A stretch of DNA of 64,000 nucleotides from Lutibacter sp. HS1-25. Its GTDB lineage: Bacteria > Bacteroidota > Bacteroidia > Flavobacteriales > Flavobacteriaceae. The translations under genes were made by a program, and so were the position numbers. The notes below the pieces were generated by a model, which saw only the letters and a list, made by a program, of their open reading frames with translations, ran no database searches and was not told the origin of the DNA. Shown one piece after another: positions 44,137 to 53,019 of the stretch. The stretch lies in assembly GCF_004121075.1 (NCBI RefSeq), contig NZ_RHLN01000013.1, positions 1 through 64,000 of the forward strand. The letters are read 5' to 3'. How positions within the stretch are numbered: the first letter of the stretch is position 1; each line of letters begins with the position of its first letter.

Positions 44137-45087
44137 ATGAAAGTATTAGCAAATGACGGTTTAGCCAAAAGTGGTATAGCAGCTCTTGGATTAAATGGTT
44201 TTGAAGTGGATTTAACTACTGTTGCACAAGATCAATTGGTAGATTACATAAACAAAAATGAAATTGTTGTATTACTTGTAAGAAGTGCTACACAAGTTAG
44301 AAAAGATATTATAGACAATTGCCCTTCTTTAAAAATTATTGGTCGTGGTGGTGTTGGAATGGACAATATTGATGTTGAATATGCTCGCGAAAAAGGCCTA
44401 AAAGTAATTAATACACCTGCAGCATCTTCTCACTCTGTTGCAGAGTTGGTTTTTGCTCATTTATTTGGAATGGTTCGTTTCTTACACGATGCAAACCGTA
44501 ACATGCCTTTAGAAGGTGAATCAAAATTCAATACATTAAAAAAAGCTTATGCTAAAGGTATTGAGCTAAAAGGTAAAACTTTGGGTGTAATTGGTTTTGG
44601 TAGAATTGGTCAAGCAACTGCAAAGGTTGCCTTAGGATTAGGAATGAAAGTTATTGCTTTTGACCCATTTTTAGAAAGTGCAGATTTAGAATTAGAGTTT
44701 TTTGATGGTCAAAAAGTTTCATTTAACGTTAAAACAATTGCAAAAGACGAAGTTTTAAAACAAGCTGACTTTTTAACTTTACACGTTCCTGCTCAAAAAG
44801 AGTACGCTATTTCAACAAAAGAATTTGAAATAATGAAAGACGGCGCTATTTTAGTTAACGCAGCACGTGGTGGTGTAGTTGATGAAGTTGCATTGGTAAA
44901 AGCTATTGAAAGTGGTAAAATTGCAAAAGCTGCTTTAGACGTTTTTGAAAAAGAACCAAAACCTGAAGTTCAATTACTAATGAACCCTAACCTATCTTTA
45001 ACTCCACATATTGGTGCAGCAACTGCTGAAGCACAAGATAGAATTGGAACAGAATTAGCACAACAAATTGTTGAAATATTAAAATAA
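44137..45087 (+). CDS. serA: D-3-phosphoglycerate dehydrogenase (short form)
   Basis: This 316-residue D-2-hydroxyacid dehydrogenase has the NAD-binding loop GVIGFGRIGQATAKV, VNAARGGVVDEVAL with the catalytic Arg, and LTPHIGAAT with the catalytic His. It lacks the C-terminal ACT domain of serine-inhibited enzymes, so feedback control would differ. Position directly after serC strongly supports phosphoglycerate as substrate. The gene ends at a good terminator. Confidence 0.92.
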   Translation: MKVLANDGLAKSGIAALGLNGFEVDLTTVAQDQLVDYINKNEIVVLLVRSATQVRKDIIDNCPSLKIIGRGGVGMDNIDVEYAREKGLKVINTPAASSHSVAELVFAHLFGMVRFLHDANRNMPLEGESKFNTLKKAYAKGIELKGKTLGVIGFGRIGQATAKVALGLGMKVIAFDPFLESADLELEFFDGQKVSFNVKTIAKDEVLKQADFLTLHVPAQKEYAISTKEFEIMKDGAILVNAARGGVVDEVALVKAIESGKIAKAALDVFEKEPKPEVQLLMNPNLSLTPHIGAATAEAQDRIGTELAQQIVEILK

Positions 45088-45105
45088 TTTGTAGTACATA
45101 TATTT

Positions 45106-45136
45106 AAAAAAAGGCTGTTATTTAACAGCCTTTTTT
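45106..45136 (+). terminator. Terminator after serA
   Basis: Arms aaaaggctgtta/taacagcctttt with a two-base loop and T tail. Confidence 0.9.
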
Positions 45137-45190
45137 AGTTTATAATTGTAACTTTGACACATTAGTTATTATAAAAACACAAAACTTAAT

Positions 45191-46444
45191 ATGGCAATAA
45201 TTAAACCTTTTAAAGGACTTCGTCCACCTCAAAATAAAGTTAAAGAAGTTGCATGTTTACCTTACGACGTAATGAATTCTGAAGAAGCTGCAATTATGGC
45301 AAAAGATAAACCCGCATCATTATTACGTATAACACGTGCTGAAATTGAATTTGAAAAAGACATTGATGCACACGATGAAAAAGTTTATTTACATGCACGT
45401 AAAAACTTCGAAATTTTTCAAGAAAACGGAACTTTAACACAAGATAGTGAGCCTAAATATTATATTTATGCGCAAACTATGAATGGAAAAACACAATACG
45501 GAATTGTAGGTGCCGCTTCTTGCCAAGATTATTTAGATGGAAACATTAAAAAACACGAACTTACAAGACCTGATAAAGAAGAAGATCGTAAAGTGCTTTC
45601 TCGTATTTTAGAAGCAAACATTGAACCTGTATTTTTTACTTACAGAGCAGTGCCAGAAATTGATGCAATTGTTTCTAACATTGTAACCACTAAAAACCCT
45701 GAGTACGACTTTTTTGCTGAAGAAGATGGTTTTGGACATCATTTTTGGGTAATTGAAGATGCTGATACAAATAAAACTTTAGAGCAACTTTTTAAAGAAA
45801 AAGTACCTTGTACTTATGTTGCAGATGGGCATCATAGAACTGCTGCTGCTGCAGGAATGGCCGAAGAATTTAGCAAACAAAATCCAAATCATACTGGAAA
45901 TGAAGATTACAACTTTTTTATGGCAGTTCATTTTCCAGACAACCAATTACAAATTATAGATTACAACCGTGTTGTAAAAGATTTAAATGGTTTAAGTACT
46001 GATGCGTTTATTGCTAAAGTTGAAGAAAATTTTACAATTAACCAAGTTTCCGAAGAAATCGTAAAACCAAGTCAATTACATGATTTTTCTATGTATTTAA
46101 ATGGAAAATGGTACGGACTTACTGCAAAAGAGGGCACTTTTAACGACAATGATCCTATTGGTAGCCTTGACGTTAGCGTTTTATCTAAATGTATTTTAGA
46201 GCCTGTTTTAGATATCAAAGATTTAAGAACTTCAACAAGAATTGATTTTGTTGGTGGTATTCGTGGCTTAGGAGAATTATCTAAAAGAGTAAATAGTGGT
46301 GAAATGGCTGTTGCATTTGCTTTATTCCCTGTAAGTATGGATCAATTAATGAACATTGCCGATACTGGAAATATTATGCCTCCAAAAGTAACCTGGTTCG
46401 AACCTAAATTACGTTCTGGACTGGTAATTAATAAATTAAAATAG
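45191..46444 (+). CDS. DUF1015 family protein
   Basis: The 417-residue soluble protein begins AIIKPFKGLRPPQNKVKEVACLPYDVMN and contains YVADGHHRTAAAAGMAEE, the HxxHR-like core of DUF1015. The family, sometimes called putative SpoOJ/ParA/ParB-like, often lies beside serA/serC, and a role in serine-related metabolism has been suggested by context only. TAACTTTG at 45149-45156 is a likely promoter box. The GTG start of the YggS gene follows 6 bp after the stop. Confidence 0.9.
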   Translation: MAIIKPFKGLRPPQNKVKEVACLPYDVMNSEEAAIMAKDKPASLLRITRAEIEFEKDIDAHDEKVYLHARKNFEIFQENGTLTQDSEPKYYIYAQTMNGKTQYGIVGAASCQDYLDGNIKKHELTRPDKEEDRKVLSRILEANIEPVFFTYRAVPEIDAIVSNIVTTKNPEYDFFAEEDGFGHHFWVIEDADTNKTLEQLFKEKVPCTYVADGHHRTAAAAGMAEEFSKQNPNHTGNEDYNFFMAVHFPDNQLQIIDYNRVVKDLNGLSTDAFIAKVEENFTINQVSEEIVKPSQLHDFSMYLNGKWYGLTAKEGTFNDNDPIGSLDVSVLSKCILEPVLDIKDLRTSTRIDFVGGIRGLGELSKRVNSGEMAVAFALFPVSMDQLMNIADTGNIMPPKVTWFEPKLRSGLVINKLK

Positions 46445-46450
46445 TAGTTT

Positions 46451-47119
46451 GTGTCTATAAAAAACAACCTACATAGCATTTTACAATCATTTCCTGATAA
46501 CGTTCAGTTAGTTGCTGTTTCAAAAACAAAACCTGCAAGTGATGTTCTTGAAGCTTACAATGCCGGACAACGCATTTTTGGCGAAAATAAAATTCAGGAA
46601 ATGGTTGAAAAATACGAGCAACTTCCAAAAGATATCCAATGGCATATGATTGGACATTTACAAAGCAATAAGGTAAAATACATGGCTGGTTTTGTAAATT
46701 TAATTCATGGGGTTGATAGTTTTAAAACATTGAAAGAAATTAACAAACAAGGCCTTAAAAACAACCGAATTATCAATTGTTTGTTGCAACTTAAAATTGC
46801 AAAAGAAGATACCAAATTTGGCTTTTCATTTACAGAAGTAGATCAACTTTTAGAATCAACAGCATTTGAAAGCTTGAAAAATATTCAAATTCTGGGTTTT
46901 ATGGGAATGGCTACTTTTACAAATGATGAAAATATAGTACGTGAAGAATTTAGATCATTGAAAAATTATTTTGAAGCTTCAAAAAAATACAGTTCTTTCA
47001 ATTTCAATCCTACACAACTATCTATGGGTATGAGCGACGATTATAAAATTGCAATTGAAGAAGGAAGTACCATGATTAGAATAGGAAGTGCTATATTTGG
47101 AAATAGAAATTATATATAA
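46451..47119 (+). CDS. YggS-type pyridoxal phosphate homeostasis protein
   Basis: The 222-residue protein has the PLP-binding LVAVSKTKPASDVLEAYNAGQRIFGENKIQE, with Lys in SKTKP. WHMIGHLQSNKVKYM, LSMGMSDDYKIAIEEGSTMIRIGSAIFG and related motifs of the single-domain PLPBP/YggS family follow. It binds PLP without known catalysis and affects vitamin B6 and amino-acid balance. The start is GTG. The next gene begins at the base after its stop. Confidence 0.95.
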   Translation: MSIKNNLHSILQSFPDNVQLVAVSKTKPASDVLEAYNAGQRIFGENKIQEMVEKYEQLPKDIQWHMIGHLQSNKVKYMAGFVNLIHGVDSFKTLKEINKQGLKNNRIINCLLQLKIAKEDTKFGFSFTEVDQLLESTAFESLKNIQILGFMGMATFTNDENIVREEFRSLKNYFEASKKYSSFNFNPTQLSMGMSDDYKIAIEEGSTMIRIGSAIFGNRNYI

Positions 47120-48199
47120 TTGTACGCAATACTTGACATAGAGACTACCGGAGGTAAATTCAACGAAGAAGGAATTACAGAAATCGCCATCTATAAATTT
47201 GATGGTCATGAAATTGTAGATCAGTTTATTAGTTTGGTAAATCCCGAAAAAGACATTCAACCTTTTGTTATTAATTTAACTGGTATTAACAATGAAATGG
47301 TTAAAAATGCACCAAAATTTCACGAAGTTGCAAAACGAATTGTTGAAATTACAACAGATTGCGTTTTAGTTGCTCACAATGCCGATTTTGACAATCGTAT
47401 TTTAACAACAGAGTTTAGAAGACTTGGTTACAATTATGATCGCAAAACACTTTGTACTGTTGAATTAAGTAAAACATTGATTCCAGAACTTCCTTCTTAT
47501 AAATTGGGTAATTTATGTAAATCATTAGGCATCCCAATTTCTAGTCGTCACCGTGCTGATGGTGATGCCATTGCAACAGTACTATTGTTTAAATTATTGT
47601 TAGCTAAAGACATTCACAAAAATATTATAAAAGAAGCTGTAATTACAGAAAATCCAAGAAAATTAGCTTCTAAATTATTGACTATTCTTGACGAATTGCC
47701 GTCTAAAACAGGATTGTTTTATGTTCATAATTGTACTACACAAATAATGTACATTGGCAAAGGCAAAAACATTAGAAAAGCTGTAAATCAATTGTTTTTA
47801 CGTGCATCAAAAAAAGCGCAAACAATTCAAAAAAATGTTGTTTCCGTGACTTATGAAGAAACTGGTAATGAGCTAATTGCGCAATTAAAATTTAACGAAG
47901 AAATAAAAACAAACAAACCAAAATATAATTTTATTGCCAAAGTTAAAGAGGAACCTATTGAATTTAGCAACGATAATTTATTAATCATTGACAGAGGTAG
48001 AACCATAGGTGAAAAATCAGTTATATTAATTGAAAATAACGAATTTAAAGGTTATTGCTACACCGATTTTGGTTACCAATTAAGTCACTTAGAAATACTT
48101 AGAAAACTTATCTCTCCAATGGATAATTCTATTTCAAACAGAAATATCATTAAAAAATACCTTCAAAAAAACAACATTGAAAAAATAATAAGGTTTTAA
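47120..48199 (+). CDS. DnaQ-type 3'-5' exonuclease fused to a GIY-YIG nuclease domain
   Basis: The 359-residue protein starts with TTG. The N-terminal exonuclease (about 1-165) has DIETTG, then VAHNADFDNRIL and HRADGDAIAT, giving the DEDDh metal ligands. From about 195, LFYVHNCTTQIMYIGKGKNI and the later NELIAQLKFNEEIKTNKPKYN resemble the GIY-YIG nuclease domain of UvrC and of DNA polymerase III epsilon-like proteins. The typical GIY tyrosine is changed to FYV-MYIG. The role, perhaps DNA repair or proofreading, is inference. Confidence 0.88.
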   Translation: MYAILDIETTGGKFNEEGITEIAIYKFDGHEIVDQFISLVNPEKDIQPFVINLTGINNEMVKNAPKFHEVAKRIVEITTDCVLVAHNADFDNRILTTEFRRLGYNYDRKTLCTVELSKTLIPELPSYKLGNLCKSLGIPISSRHRADGDAIATVLLFKLLLAKDIHKNIIKEAVITENPRKLASKLLTILDELPSKTGLFYVHNCTTQIMYIGKGKNIRKAVNQLFLRASKKAQTIQKNVVSVTYEETGNELIAQLKFNEEIKTNKPKYNFIAKVKEEPIEFSNDNLLIIDRGRTIGEKSVILIENNEFKGYCYTDFGYQLSHLEILRKLISPMDNSISNRNIIKKYLQKNNIEKIIRF

Positions 48200-48245
48200 T
48201 TATTTAAAAGCTTTAACTTAGTATTTCATTTAGTGATTCTTAATT

Positions 48246-49073
48246 TTGATTGAACAAAAAAATAACAAACAGGTAAATTGGAAATCGAGACTTCATGATA
48301 TTATTTATGAAGCCGACACCAAAGAGGGTAAATTATTTGATATCATTCTAATTATCACCATTATAATTAGTATTGTATTGGTAATGCTTGAAAGTGTGAG
48401 CAGTATTGACCAAAAATACCACAACATTTTAAATATTTCTGAATGGATTATCACCATTTTATTTACTATTGAATACATTGCCCGCATTATTTGTATTAAA
48501 AAACCAACCTCCTACATATTTAGTTTTTATGGAATTATTGATTTTTTAGCGACCATTCCAAAATACATTTCATTAATTTTTGTGGGTACACACGCCTTAA
48601 TTGCACTCCGTGCTTTGCGCTTGTTAAGGGTTTTTCGAATTTTAAAATTAGCACGCTATATGGGTGCTTCTATCAATTTGGTTGCAGCACTTAAAGCCAG
48701 CCGAATTAAAATATTTGTCTTTCTATTTGCCATTATAGTACTTACCATTATTTTAGGAACTATTATGTATTTGGTTGAAGGACCACAAAATGGATTTACC
48801 AGCATTCCGTACAGTATGTACTGGGCAATTGTAACCTTAACTACGGTTGGTTATGGTGATATTTCTCCGCACACACCATTTGGTCAGTTTATTGCAAGTA
48901 TTGTAATGGTATTGGGTTATGGAATTATTGCGGTTCCTACGGGTATTGTTACTTCCGAGTTAACTAAAGCAGATACAAAAGTTCCTATAAATACCCAACA
49001 TTGTACTAATTGTGGTTCAGACAAACATTTAGACAATGCCAAATATTGTAATAATTGTGGCGCAAAATTATAA
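48246..49073 (+). CDS. Voltage-gated-like potassium channel with C-terminal zinc ribbon
   Basis: The 275-residue protein has six transmembrane segments. S4-like arginines are in LIALRALRLLRVFRILKLARYMG, and the selectivity filter is TTVGYGD before the last helix. The C-terminus adds a cysteine-rich tail CTNCGSDKHLDNAKYCNNCGAKL (two CxxC pairs), the pattern of a zinc ribbon. The fold is that of a Kv-type tetramer. The start is uncertain: a TTG at 48246 fits best. miaA starts 2 bp after the stop. Confidence 0.88.
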   Translation: MIEQKNNKQVNWKSRLHDIIYEADTKEGKLFDIILIITIIISIVLVMLESVSSIDQKYHNILNISEWIITILFTIEYIARIICIKKPTSYIFSFYGIIDFLATIPKYISLIFVGTHALIALRALRLLRVFRILKLARYMGASINLVAALKASRIKIFVFLFAIIVLTIILGTIMYLVEGPQNGFTSIPYSMYWAIVTLTTVGYGDISPHTPFGQFIASIVMVLGYGIIAVPTGIVTSELTKADTKVPINTQHCTNCGSDKHLDNAKYCNNCGAKL

Positions 49074-49074
49074 T

Positions 49075-49989
49075 ATGAAAAATTATTTAATCACAGTTGT
49101 AGGTGCTACCGCAATAGGTAAAACAGCTTTAAGCATAAAATTGGCAAATCATTTTAATGCTGAAATTATCTCGTGCGATTCTCGTCAGTTTTATAAAGAA
49201 ATGAGTATTGGAACTGCAGTACCTTCTACTGAAGAATTGGCTGCTGCAAAACATCATTTTATTAAAAACCGTTCTATTTTTGAAGATTACAGTGTTGGAC
49301 AATTTGAAAAAGATGCACTTGCTAAATTAGATGCTCTTTTTTCAAAAAACAATGTAGCGATAATGGTTGGCGGTAGTGGCTTGTATGCCAATGCCGTATT
49401 AAATGGTTTAGACTATTTTCCTGATGTTCCTGCGGAAATAAGAGCAAATTTAAATGAAAAATTAACTTCAGAAGGAATCGAAGTTCTTCAAAATGAATTA
49501 AAAGAACTTGATATTGAAAGTTACAACACCATTGAAATTGAAAATCCACATCGTTTAATTAGAGCTTTGGAAATTTGTATTGGTACTGGTAAAACTTATG
49601 CTGAATTTAAAAACAAACCCAAAGCTGCAAGAAATTTTATACCAATAAAAATTGGTCTTACTGCTGATCGCGAAACTATGTACAATCGTATCAACAAACG
49701 AGTTGATATTATGATTAAAGAAGGTTTGCTAGAAGAAGCCAAAAACTTGTATGAATTTAAAAAACTAAACGCATTACAAACAGTTGGTTACCGAGAATTA
49801 TTCGAGTTTTTTGATGGAAATTGCACCTTAGAATTTGCAATTAATGAAATTAAAAAAAATACAAGAAGATTTGCAAAACGACAAGTAACCTGGAATAAAA
49901 AAGATACAGAAATATTGTGGTTTGATTTTGAAAAAAACTTCAATATCATTTCAACAGAAATTGAAAAAATAATTCAAAAATCATCTTAA
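49075..49989 (+). CDS. miaA: tRNA dimethylallyltransferase
   Basis: The protein has about 304 residues from ATG 49075; a longer frame into the upstream gene is less likely. It has Walker A GATAIGKTAL, IISCDSRQFYKEMSIGTAVP, and MVGGSGLYANAVLNGLD. The C-terminal ENPHRLIRALEICIGTG and TVGYRELFEF follow. It transfers a dimethylallyl group to A37 of tRNAs reading UNN codons. Confidence 0.95.
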   Translation: MKNYLITVVGATAIGKTALSIKLANHFNAEIISCDSRQFYKEMSIGTAVPSTEELAAAKHHFIKNRSIFEDYSVGQFEKDALAKLDALFSKNNVAIMVGGSGLYANAVLNGLDYFPDVPAEIRANLNEKLTSEGIEVLQNELKELDIESYNTIEIENPHRLIRALEICIGTGKTYAEFKNKPKAARNFIPIKIGLTADRETMYNRINKRVDIMIKEGLLEEAKNLYEFKKLNALQTVGYRELFEFFDGNCTLEFAINEIKKNTRRFAKRQVTWNKKDTEILWFDFEKNFNIISTEIEKIIQKSS

Positions 49990-50097
49990 TTAAATTTTCA
50001 ATCATCTAATTTAGTAACTTAAGGTATAACAATTGATAGTACTTATATAATAAACCCTTAGTAAATATTTCATTAACCAATTCTAAAAAATGAAATT

Positions 50098-50544
50098 ATG
50101 AAAACTGCAATAAGTAACAGGTTTAAGCTTCAATTCAGTATATTAACAATCGTGTTTTTAACTACTCTCCTATTTTCTGGCTGTGAATTATTTTTAAATG
50201 AAGCTGTGGATTGTATTGCTAAAGTAAAACCAAAATTACCCGATAACAATTTGGCAGAAGGAAAATTAGGTATTGAGTATTTTGAAACCATAACTGCTTC
50301 AGCAACAAACCACGTAAACGATGATGATTTTGCATATTATTTTAATATGATAGGCAGACCTCCACGTGGAATTAACTATGTTTTTGACCACCGAAAAATT
50401 TATTTTAGTGGCATTCCAACCGAAAAAGGTACTTTTAGTTTTTCTATTGATTTATCTATAGGTGATGGATTGGTTTTTAATGATGATGGCATTTGCTTTA
50501 GCGACGATTCTACTTCAAAAATTTATACCATTATTATAAATTAG
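50098..50544 (+). CDS. Small exported lipoprotein, unknown
   Basis: The 148-residue protein has a hydrophobic leader (FSILTIVFLTTLLFSGC) ending in a lipobox-type FSGC, so the mature Cys near 29 is probably lipidated. The mature part is acidic and Gly-rich with likely beta strands (LGIEYFETITAS, GTFSFSIDLSIGDGLVF), possibly an immunoglobulin-like domain. I do not recognise the family. The gap after miaA (49990-50097) holds nothing else obvious. Confidence 0.65.
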   Translation: MKTAISNRFKLQFSILTIVFLTTLLFSGCELFLNEAVDCIAKVKPKLPDNNLAEGKLGIEYFETITASATNHVNDDDFAYYFNMIGRPPRGINYVFDHRKIYFSGIPTEKGTFSFSIDLSIGDGLVFNDDGICFSDDSTSKIYTIIIN

Positions 50545-50592
50545 TATCTTAAGGTTTTTAAAACATTTATAAATTGATATCATTGAAATTAT

Positions 50593-50600
50593 TACATTTG
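50593..50600 (+). promoter_or_regulatory. Promoter -7 box of the outer-membrane-like protein
   Basis: TACATTTG fits TAnnTTTG; the transcript would start near 50606, 19 nt before ATG 50625. This favours that ATG over an upstream in-frame start at 50574. Confidence 0.45.
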
Positions 50601-50624
50601 TTGATAATTAAAAAAACTTTAAAC

Positions 50625-51065
50625 ATGAAAAAATTATTTACATTCTTACTATTCTCTGGTTTATTTGTTGGTGTTTCTAATACAGTAATGGCACAAGAAG
50701 ATTATCAAGCGTTAAATTTGGCTATTTCTTTTGGAAATAACACTAAAATAAAAGCCAATTACGAAATTCCTGTTGCAAAAAATATCACTGTAGCCCCAGC
50801 TGTAATCATTCCTCTAGATTTTGATTATATTGGACTTGGTGTAAAAGCAGATTATTATTTTGATAGTTTAATGAATTTACCAAAACCTTGGGATATTTGG
50901 GCTGGTGTAGATACCAGTTTTAATGTAGGTCAAGACAACGATATTTTTGATATTAATGCGCATGTAGGTGTTGAATATAAATTTAACAGCACTTGGGGTA
51001 TTTTAGGCGAATTTGGTGGTGGATCTGCTTCATTTGGAGGAATTGGTGTAGGTATACACTTTTAA
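50625..51065 (+). CDS. Small outer-membrane beta-barrel protein
   Basis: The 146-residue protein has a signal peptide (FTFLLFSGLFVGVSNTVMAQ). Regular beta strands follow (LNLAISFGNNTKIKANYEI, IGLGVKADYYF, FDINAHVGVEYKF, WGILGEFGGGSA) and it ends GVGIHF. The pattern is that of a short outer-membrane beta-barrel, similar to small OmpA-like or OmpW-like barrels, but I do not recognise a specific family. A terminator lies downstream. Confidence 0.72.
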   Translation: MKKLFTFLLFSGLFVGVSNTVMAQEDYQALNLAISFGNNTKIKANYEIPVAKNITVAPAVIIPLDFDYIGLGVKADYYFDSLMNLPKPWDIWAGVDTSFNVGQDNDIFDINAHVGVEYKFNSTWGILGEFGGGSASFGGIGVGIHF

Positions 51066-51083
51066 TAAAAAATATTTTATATT

Positions 51084-51116
51084 GAGGCGCTTTTATTAAG
51101 TTAAAAGCGCCTTTTT
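51084..51116 (+). terminator. Terminator after the small barrel gene
   Basis: Inverted repeat aggcgctttta/taaaagcgcct with a six-base loop and T tail. Confidence 0.9.
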
Positions 51117-51142
51117 ATTTTAACACATTTACAAAATAGACC

Positions 51143-51907
51143 TTGAATAAAACCGAACTCAAAGAATTTTTAGATCAAAAAGTAATTCAATATAACAATC
51201 CAAATTTTATTGAAAGTGATCCTATTCAAATACCGCATCAGTTTTCAATAAAAGAAGACATTGAAATCGCTGGTTTTTTAACAGCCACAATTGCTTGGGG
51301 AAACAGAAAAATGATTATCAAAAATGCTTCTAAAATGGTTGAATTGATGGGCAATTCTCCTTATGATTTTGTAATGAACCACAAAGAGCATCATTTAGAC
51401 AATTTTGATAGCTTTGTACACAGAACATTTAATGCTTATGATTTTCAGTATTTTATAAAATCACTTCAACATATTTATAAAAATCATCAAGGACTTGAAA
51501 ATGTTTTCAGCAAAAACACTACAAAAACTTCTATACAACCTGCTATCCATAATTTTAAACAACTTTTTTTTGAAATACCACATTTACAGCGTACTGAAAA
51601 ACACATCTCAGACCCGCTAAAAGGTTCGGCTGCAAAAAGAATTAATATGTTTTTAAGGTGGATGATTAGAAACGATAAAACAGGGGTTGATTTTGGTATT
51701 TGGAAAAGTATCTCGCCAAGTATTTTATCTTGTCCGTTAGATGTACACTCTGGAAACGTTGCACGAAAATTAGGTTTATTAACCCGAAAACAAAATGATG
51801 CTAAAGCGCTAAATGAGTTAGATTTAAACTTAAGAAAAATGGACAAAAACGATCCCGTAAAATATGATTTTGCACTTTTTGGATTGGGTGTTTTTGAACA
51901 GTTTTAA
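51143..51907 (+). CDS. TIGR02757 family protein
   Basis: The 254-residue protein starts at TTG 51143 (LNKTELKEFLDQKV). It contains EIAGFLTATIAWGNRKMII, RINMFLRWMIRND and LSCPLDVHSGNVARKLGLL. These match TIGR02757, a Bacteroidota and spirochaete family of unknown function. Parts recall helix-hairpin-helix DNA-glycosylase proteins (LDVHSGN at the position of the catalytic loop), so a DNA-repair link is possible but unproven. Confidence 0.85.
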   Translation: MNKTELKEFLDQKVIQYNNPNFIESDPIQIPHQFSIKEDIEIAGFLTATIAWGNRKMIIKNASKMVELMGNSPYDFVMNHKEHHLDNFDSFVHRTFNAYDFQYFIKSLQHIYKNHQGLENVFSKNTTKTSIQPAIHNFKQLFFEIPHLQRTEKHISDPLKGSAAKRINMFLRWMIRNDKTGVDFGIWKSISPSILSCPLDVHSGNVARKLGLLTRKQNDAKALNELDLNLRKMDKNDPVKYDFALFGLGVFEQF

Positions 51908-51970
51908 AATTTATTTTAACATTTTATTATGATTTCTAACTTCAAATTATTTTCAAATGAATAATAAGAT

Positions 51971-51978
51971 TATATTTG
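51971..51978 (+). promoter_or_regulatory. Promoter -7 box of the 52014 gene
   Basis: TATATTTG, about 36 bp before the ATG, fits TAnnTTTG; no clear TTG partner. Confidence 0.4.
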
Positions 51979-52013
51979 TGTAGTAACGTTACCTAATTTT
52001 AAAAAACATTTAA

Positions 52014-52820
52014 ATGAAAAAACTTAAAAAATTTCTATTGATTAGCTTGGTATTAGTGGCTACTACCAATTATGCACAAACAAACAAATACGGTATTCGT
52101 GCCGGTGTAGGTATTCCAAATTTAAAAAGTACTGATAACAACATTTACAGTAAAGATTATGAATCTGTTACTGGATTTGATGGTAGCTTATTTGCTGATT
52201 TTGGTATTACTGAAGAATTTTCTATAAAAGCTGAATTGGGCTTTTTAAGAAAAGGAGGCGAACGCAATGGTTGGCAACCAATACCTGCTGCTTTATTAGT
52301 GGATCCTGCTACTGGTGAGCCTTTACAATTACCTCCAGGAGTAGTTCCTTATGCTACATTTGATAACAAGGCTGTATTTTCTTATATAGAAATCCCTGTA
52401 TTGGCTAAATACGAATGGAGTTTAGGTGAAACATGGGGTGTTTATGTAAACGCTGGTCCTTATATTGATTTTATGATCAACCCTAAACAAAAAACAAAAG
52501 GAGAGAGTTCAATTTTCATATACTCTCCAGAAGCTGGTGATTATATTCCGATAACTCCACCTATGTCATTTGAAGCAACAACTGATATTTCAAAAGACCT
52601 TGCTACCATTGATTTTGGTGCTATGTATGGTATTGGAGTTACCGCAGCTATTAGCGAGCACAGTGAATTATTATTTGATGTAAGAGGTTCTTATGGTTTT
52701 TTACCTTTACAAAATGACAAAGACACTTATGGTACAGTTCATATGGGTAGTTTATCTTTTGCTTTAGGTTATGCATATACTTTTCCTAGTAAAGTTCAAA
52801 AAACACCGGTTAAACAATAA
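52014..52820 (+). CDS. Outer-membrane beta-barrel (PorT-like) protein
   Basis: The 268-residue protein has a signal peptide (KKFLLISLVLVATTNYAQ). NKYGIRAGVGIPNLKS begins the barrel, followed by FSIKAELGFLRKGGE, FSYIEIPVLAKYEWSL, WGVYVNAGPYIDFMI and YGIGVTAAI. The YIEIPVLAKY segment is typical of Bacteroidota PorT-family outer-membrane beta-barrel proteins. The exact role is unknown. Confidence 0.82.
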   Translation: MKKLKKFLLISLVLVATTNYAQTNKYGIRAGVGIPNLKSTDNNIYSKDYESVTGFDGSLFADFGITEEFSIKAELGFLRKGGERNGWQPIPAALLVDPATGEPLQLPPGVVPYATFDNKAVFSYIEIPVLAKYEWSLGETWGVYVNAGPYIDFMINPKQKTKGESSIFIYSPEAGDYIPITPPMSFEATTDISKDLATIDFGAMYGIGVTAAISEHSELLFDVRGSYGFLPLQNDKDTYGTVHMGSLSFALGYAYTFPSKVQKTPVKQ

Positions 52821-52841
52821 TTTAACTACTTTTTAAAATAT

Positions 52842-52879
52842 AAATCCGCTAAGAAATTGCTCTTAGCGGATTTTTTTTA
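52842..52879 (+). terminator. Terminator after the PorT-like gene
   Basis: Inverted repeat aaatccgctaaga/tcttagcggattt with a six-base loop and T tail. Confidence 0.9.
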
Positions 52880-52960
52880 TTGAATTACCCTAGTCTAAAT
52901 AATTAGTTAAAGCATTTTTAAACCATTGAATTGATTTAAATAAACATTGAATAAATCATC

Positions 52961-52993
52961 AAAAAAAAACCTTTTAGAAACAAATCTAAAAGG
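52961..52993 (-). terminator. Terminator after the oxoamine synthase gene
   Basis: On the minus strand ccttttaga/tctaaaagg with a six-base loop, then nine T. Confidence 0.9.
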
Positions 52994-53019
52994 CTTTTTA
53001 ATTTTTTATAATTTAAATA

